Assembly: GCF_000428845.1 (NCBI RefSeq)
Contig: NZ_AUAS01000023.1
Coordinates: 1-36,006, forward strand
Length of the DNA: 36,006 bases
DNA from: Dyadobacter alkalitolerans DSM 23607
Lineage (GTDB): Bacteria; Bacteroidota; Bacteroidia; Cytophagales; Spirosomataceae
Reading direction: 5' to 3'
A program made the translations under genes and the position numbers. The notes beneath the pieces are model-generated. The model made no database searches. It was not told the origin of the DNA and worked only from the letters and a program-made list of their open reading frames with translations. This document shows, one piece after another, positions 31,050 to 36,006 of this stretch; the first letter of the stretch is position 1; each line of letters begins with the position of its first letter.

Positions 31050-32552
31050 CTACTGGTGTTGCTCACGCAGCAAATCATTCACCGTTTTTACCGGATTAAA
31101 TGTGATCAAGGGCACTTCCACGAACAATGTGTTCCAATCTGCCATGGCGCCGTTCCATAGTCCTGGCAATTCCTGCGCTTTCAGCTCCTTACCATCTTTC
31201 GATTTTCCGGTAATGAAACCCGTTAAGGGATCACGGAATTTTTTCAGATCATACAATTCGCCTTTGCTATTCTTCACCGCGCATACCAGATCCACTGGAT
31301 TAAAGTGCGTTGAATTCTTGAAAATGCTGTTTTGCGATTCGTTATCCACATCCACCTGCGCTGATTCTACAATCTGCAATGAGGACGAACCGTCCGCATT
31401 CTCAGCCCAAAACGGACCGCCGCCCGGTTCTCCCTGATTTTTCACCATTCCGCAAGCACGCAATGGCCTATCCAATTTTGTCTGAAAATAAATGGCTTTC
31501 TGATCATCCGACCATGAATCGAAGTCAGCCGGAGGCACTACGCAAAGTTCTGTCCTGAAAAAACCGTCCAATTCGCCTAGTAAGGCTGGGTTAGCCTGAT
31601 TTTTCAGTTTTTCAAAATAAGCGAAAATGCGTTTTTGATAACTTAATACAATGCCGGCCAGCGCTTTCTTATAAGTAATGGTGTCCTGTTTAATTCTGTC
31701 AGGAACCACATTATCAATGTTTTTGATAAAAATAATGTCCGCATCCAGCTGTCCGAGATTATCCAGCAATGCGCCGTGACCTGCCGGGCGGAACAATAGA
31801 CTGTCGTCCTTTTCACGGAAAGGCGTGTTGTCCAGGTTAACCGCAATGGTATCCGTTGAGCTTTGCTGTTCGGAGAACGAAACAATGTAACGTACGCCAA
31901 ACTCACTCTGGTAAGTTGGCAGCACTTCTACCACCAGTTTTTCAAACTTGTCACGGTGTTCCGGCGAAACCGTAAAATGGATCTGTACATTGCTTCCGGC
32001 GTTGGCGTATTTCGCACCTTCTACCAAATGTTCTTCCAATGGTGTCCTGGAACGCTCTGCGTAATTATGGAATTTCAGCAAACCTTTTGGCAGCTCACCA
32101 TAACCTAACCCTTTGTTAGTAAGGAAGTAAGATGCAATGGTTTTTTCATCCGCCATCTCAATGTCGTTTCCGTCGGCAGCCAGGGATGTTTTCAAATCCT
32201 CATAGAATGCGAAGTCTTTCAATTTGGTAAAAAACTCTTCAACAGATTTGTCTTTTTTATCATCCTGCAAAAACCCGAAAAGGGATTTGAACATTCTCGT
32301 AGCAGCACCGGAGGCAGGAACAAACTTCAAGAGTGCAATTTCACCCTCAGAAGCACTTTTATCAAATTCACTGATTACGGTTGCAATTTGGTCGTCGGTC
32401 AGGCGAATAATGCCGTCGCCGACGGTGGCAGCTTTTGAAAGTTGAAGGAAGGGGAATCCGTTTACAAAATAATTGACTTGTTCTTCTACTGTGGCAATAT
32501 CGCTTCCGCGTTCTTGTATTTGTATAATGTCTTTTTCAATAAACATATTCAT
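31050..32552 (-). CDS. DUF4301 family protein, nucleotidyltransferase-like
   Basis: A 500-residue cytoplasmic protein of the DUF4301 family. The motif LLKFVPASGAATRMFKSLF (about residues 74-92) resembles the glycine-rich nucleotide loop of sugar-nucleotidyltransferases (GxGTRM), and LLFRPAGHGALLDNLGQLDADIIFIKNIDN (about 253-282, in parts) the second half of such a site. An enzyme acting on a nucleotide or sugar phosphate is plausible, but no activity is known to me. The start MNM at 32552 or the second ATG two codons in are both possible. It lies 105 bp downstream of the UvrD-type gene. Confidence 0.8.
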   Translation of the reverse strand: MNMFIEKDIIQIQERGSDIATVEEQVNYFVNGFPFLQLSKAATVGDGIIRLTDDQIATVISEFDKSASEGEIALLKFVPASGAATRMFKSLFGFLQDDKKDKSVEEFFTKLKDFAFYEDLKTSLAADGNDIEMADEKTIASYFLTNKGLGYGELPKGLLKFHNYAERSRTPLEEHLVEGAKYANAGSNVQIHFTVSPEHRDKFEKLVVEVLPTYQSEFGVRYIVSFSEQQSSTDTIAVNLDNTPFREKDDSLLFRPAGHGALLDNLGQLDADIIFIKNIDNVVPDRIKQDTITYKKALAGIVLSYQKRIFAYFEKLKNQANPALLGELDGFFRTELCVVPPADFDSWSDDQKAIYFQTKLDRPLRACGMVKNQGEPGGGPFWAENADGSSSLQIVESAQVDVDNESQNSIFKNSTHFNPVDLVCAVKNSKGELYDLKKFRDPLTGFITGKSKDGKELKAQELPGLWNGAMADWNTLFVEVPLITFNPVKTVNDLLREQHQ

Positions 32553-32629
32553 GTTGTTTAATGGTGAAGTTTTAGGGTATTTTTAGTTTAAGAAGTGTAG
32601 TGAGGATCGATAAACATTAAAGCTTTCGA

Positions 32630-32637
32630 CAAACGTA
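32630..32637 (-). promoter_or_regulatory. Possible -7 element (TACGTTTG) for the DUF4301 gene
   Basis: The minus strand reads TACGTTTG 77 bp upstream of the start at 32552, a full match to TAnnTTTG, but with no TTG at the right distance. Confidence 0.35.
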
Positions 32638-32657
32638 CTATAACCATGCTAAGCGAT

Positions 32658-34940
32658 TTATTTCAAAATTCGGAGCTTGGCAAAGCTTAACAGCAAAGTT
32701 TTCTCTCCGACAAGATTAAAATTAACGGTTGCTTTGCGGTCTGTGCCGTTGACATCCATTTTGGTAACCTCGCCGAATCCGAATTTTAAATGCTCAACCT
32801 TATCGCCTTCTTTAAGGTCAAAGGTGTCGCTCGGGACAAAGTCATCGGACGGCTTGTGCGAAACGGCTGTGCCGGATGGGGTTGGTGCAGGTTTTCTTTG
32901 GGTTAAATTCCGCGCAAAGGACGTTACGGGACTCACGCTATCCCTTGTAGGCGCTCCGTGCAGCATATTGGAGACATTCAGGAAATGCGGATCAACTTCC
33001 AGGAGGAAACGGCTAGGCTCACACATTTTCAATCGTCCCCATTGGTAACGGCTTTCTGCATAGGAGAAGGAAAGTTTCTTCTCGGCGCGGGTAATGGCCA
33101 CGTAAAACAACCTTCTTTCTTCTTCCAGATCCTGACGACTTTCGAGCATCATCTGGCTTGGGAAAAGGTCTTCTTCCAAACCTACAATAAATACATTCCG
33201 AAATTCCAGGCCTTTCGCAGAGTGAATGGTCATCATCGTAACCCGGTCATTATCATTGTTGTCATCCGGTTCGTCGGCGTTCGTCAATAAGGAAACGGAT
33301 TGGAGAAATGCACTTAATGTTTTGTCTTCTGTTTCTTCATTATCAACAAATTCCTTGATCCCGTTCAACAACTCCTGGACGTTTTCATAGCGAGAAAGTC
33401 CTTCTACTGTTTTGTCTTCATATAATTCCCGCAAGATCCCGGAAACCTTGGCAATGTGCGCCGAAACCTCGTAAGCGTCCTTGCCTTCCTCGACCATGAT
33501 TTTAAAACTTTTGATCAAAGTCGCAAACTGCTCGATCGGCGTAATTGTCCTTCCACTGGCATATTTGCCGATGTTAGCAACCACTTCCCAGATCGCAATT
33601 CCGTTTTCAGAGGCTGCAACCGCGATTTTTGCCACTGTTCCGTCGCCTATGCCCCTTTTAGGAAGGTTAATGATGCGTTTGAATGCTTCTTCGTCGCGCT
33701 GGTTAACCGTAAACCGCAGGTAAGCAAGCAAGTCCTTGATCTCTTTTCTTTGATAAAAAGACTGGCCACCAATGATCCGATATTTTATGCCAAGCTTACG
33801 GAGCGCTTCTTCAAAAGACCTGGACTGTGCATTGGTCCTATATAGGATAGCAAAATTCTCATTTCGCAGCGCTTTCGACATTTTTTCTTCAAAGATCGCC
33901 GTTGCCACCAGGCGGCCTTCCTCGTTGTCCGATCCTGCTTTTATTACATCTATTAATGAACCTTCTTCATTATCTGTAAATGTCCTTTTTTCCAGCTGGG
34001 CCTTATTACGGGCGATCACCGAGTTCGCGGCATTAACAATTGTGCTGGTTGACCTGTAATTCTGTTCCAGTTTGATAACTCTTACATCCGGAAAGTCCTT
34101 TTCGAAGTTGAGGATGTTTTCAATGTTAGCGCCACGGAACGCGTAAATGCTTTGCGCATCGTCACCTACCACCACGATGTTCCTGTGAACAGCCGAAAGT
34201 TTCCGGGTGATCAGATACTGCGAAACGTTCGTATCCTGAAACTCATCCACCATCACGTGCTGGAATTTGTGCTGATACTTATATAGTACATCCGGGAAGT
34301 CGCGGAAAAGGACATTGGTATTAAAAAGCAGATCATCAAAGTCCATCGCATTCGCCTGAAAGCAGCGCATAACATATGTTTTATACAACCTGCCGATCTC
34401 CTTCATCTTAGCAGCGTCGTCGTCCGCCTGGATTGCAGGATTGGCCAGATAGTCATCTGCTGAAACAAGCCTGTTTTTAGCGCCGGAAATCCGGTTAAAG
34501 ACAACATTGGCCTTATAAACCTTATCGTCGAGGTTGTATTCCTTTATAATGCTCCGCAAAAGTGACTTGGAATCATCTGTGTCGTAGATCGAAAAGTCAC
34601 TTGTATAACCCAGATAACGCGCCTCTATCCGGAGTATTTTTGCAAAAACGGAGTGAAATGTGCCCATCCAGATGTTTCTCGCCTCTGTCCCAACCGCATC
34701 TTCGATCCGGTGACGCATTTCTCCCGAAGCCTTATTGGTAAAGGTCAGGGAAAGAATACGGAATGGATCAACGCCGTTTTCGATCAGATGCGCAATACGA
34801 TAAGTAAGGACCCTCGTTTTCCCCGAACCCGCACCCGCTATGATCATTAAAGGTCCATCACCATGCAAAACGGCCTCTCGCTGAGGTTCGTTAAGCGTTG
34901 ACAAATATTCGTTATGATTCAAAATATTATGCTTATCCAA
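32658..34940 (-). CDS. UvrD/PcrA-type ATP-dependent DNA helicase
   Basis: A 760-residue superfamily 1 3'-5' helicase of replication restart and excision repair. It has the Q-motif LNEPQREAVLH (16-26), Walker A AGAGSGKT (35-42), motif II DEFQDTN near 235, QNYRST (motif IV region), TIHSAKGLEF (motif V) and VAITRAEKKL (motif VI). The C-terminal end (DKVEHLKFGFGEVTKM..) is the small domain that binds RNA polymerase in PcrA/UvrD. The start is TTG at 34940-34938 (MDKHNILNHN): an in-frame TAG lies four codons upstream and no ATG is available before the Walker A motif. A -7 element lies at 34967-34974. Confidence 0.93.
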   Translation of the reverse strand: MDKHNILNHNEYLSTLNEPQREAVLHGDGPLMIIAGAGSGKTRVLTYRIAHLIENGVDPFRILSLTFTNKASGEMRHRIEDAVGTEARNIWMGTFHSVFAKILRIEARYLGYTSDFSIYDTDDSKSLLRSIIKEYNLDDKVYKANVVFNRISGAKNRLVSADDYLANPAIQADDDAAKMKEIGRLYKTYVMRCFQANAMDFDDLLFNTNVLFRDFPDVLYKYQHKFQHVMVDEFQDTNVSQYLITRKLSAVHRNIVVVGDDAQSIYAFRGANIENILNFEKDFPDVRVIKLEQNYRSTSTIVNAANSVIARNKAQLEKRTFTDNEEGSLIDVIKAGSDNEEGRLVATAIFEEKMSKALRNENFAILYRTNAQSRSFEEALRKLGIKYRIIGGQSFYQRKEIKDLLAYLRFTVNQRDEEAFKRIINLPKRGIGDGTVAKIAVAASENGIAIWEVVANIGKYASGRTITPIEQFATLIKSFKIMVEEGKDAYEVSAHIAKVSGILRELYEDKTVEGLSRYENVQELLNGIKEFVDNEETEDKTLSAFLQSVSLLTNADEPDDNNDNDRVTMMTIHSAKGLEFRNVFIVGLEEDLFPSQMMLESRQDLEEERRLFYVAITRAEKKLSFSYAESRYQWGRLKMCEPSRFLLEVDPHFLNVSNMLHGAPTRDSVSPVTSFARNLTQRKPAPTPSGTAVSHKPSDDFVPSDTFDLKEGDKVEHLKFGFGEVTKMDVNGTDRKATVNFNLVGEKTLLLSFAKLRILK

Positions 34941-34966
34941 TTTATCAATCTAATTACAGCAAAAAC

Positions 34967-34974
34967 CAAAGTTA
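34967..34974 (-). promoter_or_regulatory. Possible -7 element (TAACTTTG) for the helicase gene
   Basis: The minus strand reads TAACTTTG 27 bp upstream of the TTG start, a full match to TAnnTTTG. The TTG that could act as -33 is 25 bp away, longer than usual. The leader would be about 20 nt. Confidence 0.45.
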
Positions 34975-35044
34975 GGAAAAACCATCAAAAGCATTCTTCC
35001 AATGTTTGTTTCAGATGCTCCGAAAGAGGCTTTCTAAAATTGTA

Positions 35045-35074
35045 TTGTATACTGAGAACGTCAAAGTAGATTTG
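35045..35074 (+). promoter_or_regulatory. Promoter of the 114-residue unknown gene
   Basis: TTG (35045-35047), 19-bp spacer, TAGATTTG (35067-35074): a full consensus match, ending 36 bp before the ATG at 35111. Confidence 0.75.
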
Positions 35075-35110
35075 ACGGTTTATTTCTGACAGACAATTGT
35101 AACATTATAT

Positions 35111-35455
35111 ATGAATATCGAAGATCAGCCTCTTGAAATGCAATGGGAACATTTGCTGGACCAGCTTGAACAATTAATAGGAAAGAAGCCGGGGGATCTC
35201 AATGGCGTTTTGTTTTTGATAGGGGTTCAGGAATTGGGAAAGGGTGCAAAAAGGTTTACAAAAGAACAAAAGCAGGATTTAATGCATATAGGAATATGTA
35301 AAGTGCTAAGCTTATCGTCCTACTACACATTAGAGCATATAGATAAGGAAGGCTGGCCGCACTACAAGTTGGAGCGCGCGCTGCCTGTGGGTGACATTTT
35401 GAAGCAGGAAGCGCTTTTGAAGATGCATGTTATTGAGTATTTCAAAAATATTTAA
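35111..35455 (+). CDS. Conserved-looking small protein of unknown function
   Basis: A 114-residue soluble protein that I do not recognise. It has no signal peptide or membrane segment and is mainly helical (MQWEHLLDQLEQLIGKKPGD, then GVLFLIGVQELGKGAKRFT). The middle has TKEQKQDLMHIGICKVLSL and the end an aromatic stretch (GWPHYKLERALPVGDILKQ). A clear promoter and normal codon use support it as a real gene. It is divergent from the helicase gene and lies 270 bp upstream of 16S rRNA. No clear terminator follows its stop. Confidence 0.75.
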   Translation: MNIEDQPLEMQWEHLLDQLEQLIGKKPGDLNGVLFLIGVQELGKGAKRFTKEQKQDLMHIGICKVLSLSSYYTLEHIDKEGWPHYKLERALPVGDILKQEALLKMHVIEYFKNI

Positions 35456-35538
35456 AAAAACTTTTAAGCGGTCAGTTCTGATTATGAAGCGGTTATAAAA
35501 AAGCGCAAAAAAAGTTGATAAATATTTGTGTCTTGTAC

Positions 35539-35569
35539 TTGCGTATTAAAAATAAAGCCTGCACTTTTG
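35539..35569 (+). promoter_or_regulatory. Probable rRNA operon promoter
   Basis: TTG (35539-35541), 20-bp spacer, CACTTTTG (35562-35569), one base from TAnnTTTG. Transcription would begin near 35576, about 150 nt before the 16S 5' end. Confidence 0.6.
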
Positions 35570-35575
35570 CACTCC

Positions 35576-35725
35576 CAATCGGGAACAACGGTCTTGCAGA
35601 CGGCGAGACAACAAGTTCTGAGAGAGTTCAGAGCAACGTTCTTTGACATGATGAAGAGAGCAAAAAGAAAGTTCGTTTAAGAAGATTCGGTCCTCCCCTA
35701 AGAAAAAGAGATCACAACAAAATTT
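35576..35725 (+). other. rRNA leader
   Basis: The leader has small hairpins (CCC-AAT-CGGG, GTCT-TGC-AGAC, CTGA-GAGAGT-TCAG) and the element GTTCTTTGACATGATGAAGA (35639-35658), which is typical of Bacteroidota rRNA leaders and helps form the processing stem around 16S. No gene is seen in it. Confidence 0.6.

Positions 35726-36006
<281 letters not shown>

Overview
The window looks like chromosomal DNA of a Bacteroidota bacterium, order Cytophagales, most likely a Dyadobacter-like member of the Spirosomaceae. Three things support this: promoters of the Bacteroidota type (TTG, about 20 bp, TAnnTTTG), almost no Shine-Dalgarno sequences, and family content typical of the phylum (DUF4292, DUF5723, DUF4301, DUF6787, barrel-less TonB-plug proteins, an atpDC pair with a short epsilon subunit). 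The start of the 16S rRNA gene at the right edge agrees. The genus is inference from remembered 16S and protein patterns, not a search.

Layout. 1-350: the 5' part of an IS1182-type transposase and its probable element end, which also forms a terminator. 375-6768 (minus): a possible six-gene run of a polytopic TPR protein, a small beta-rich protein, a LolD/MacB-type ABC ATPase, an RluA-type pseudouridine synthase and two tandem paralogous secreted/membrane proteins of unknown function. 6867-8778 (plus): atpD-atpC with a clear promoter and a strong terminator. 8960-12756: an APC-family permease and a macroglobulin-like/TonB-plug protein. 12957-16991: TPR protein, DUF4292 lipoprotein and EnvC-like LytM protein, an envelope cluster. 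17037-18938: panB, a second RluA-type synthase and a small DUF6787 membrane protein.

18955-19262 is a convergent intergenic region filled with a cloverleaf-forming repeat, two full copies and one partial, the most unusual non-coding structure here. 19289-24997 (minus): recQ, a DUF5723 outer-membrane protein and a secreted CehA/McbA-type PHP hydrolase; recQ and the DUF5723 gene overlap through TTGA. Then come a lipoprotein PBP4-type D,D-carboxypeptidase (plus), a GT-C-like polytopic protein and a YwqK/MORN-like secreted protein (minus), a GDP-L-fucose synthase and an Lrp/AsnC regulator (plus), a 19-bp-stem bidirectional terminator, a DUF4301 protein and a UvrD/PcrA helicase (minus), a 114-residue unknown gene with a good promoter, and the rRNA leader and 16S 5' end (plus).

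Most of the window is housekeeping. The recurring theme is the cell envelope: lipoprotein and outer-membrane biogenesis, peptidoglycan remodelling, fucose precursor and transporters. I see no CRISPR array, prophage, defence island or secondary-metabolite cluster. The best candidates for something undescribed are the cloverleaf repeats, the tandem paralogs at 375-1945, the possible LURP/tubby-like small protein, the TPR-DUF4292-EnvC cluster and the atypical positions in the 16S 5' region.
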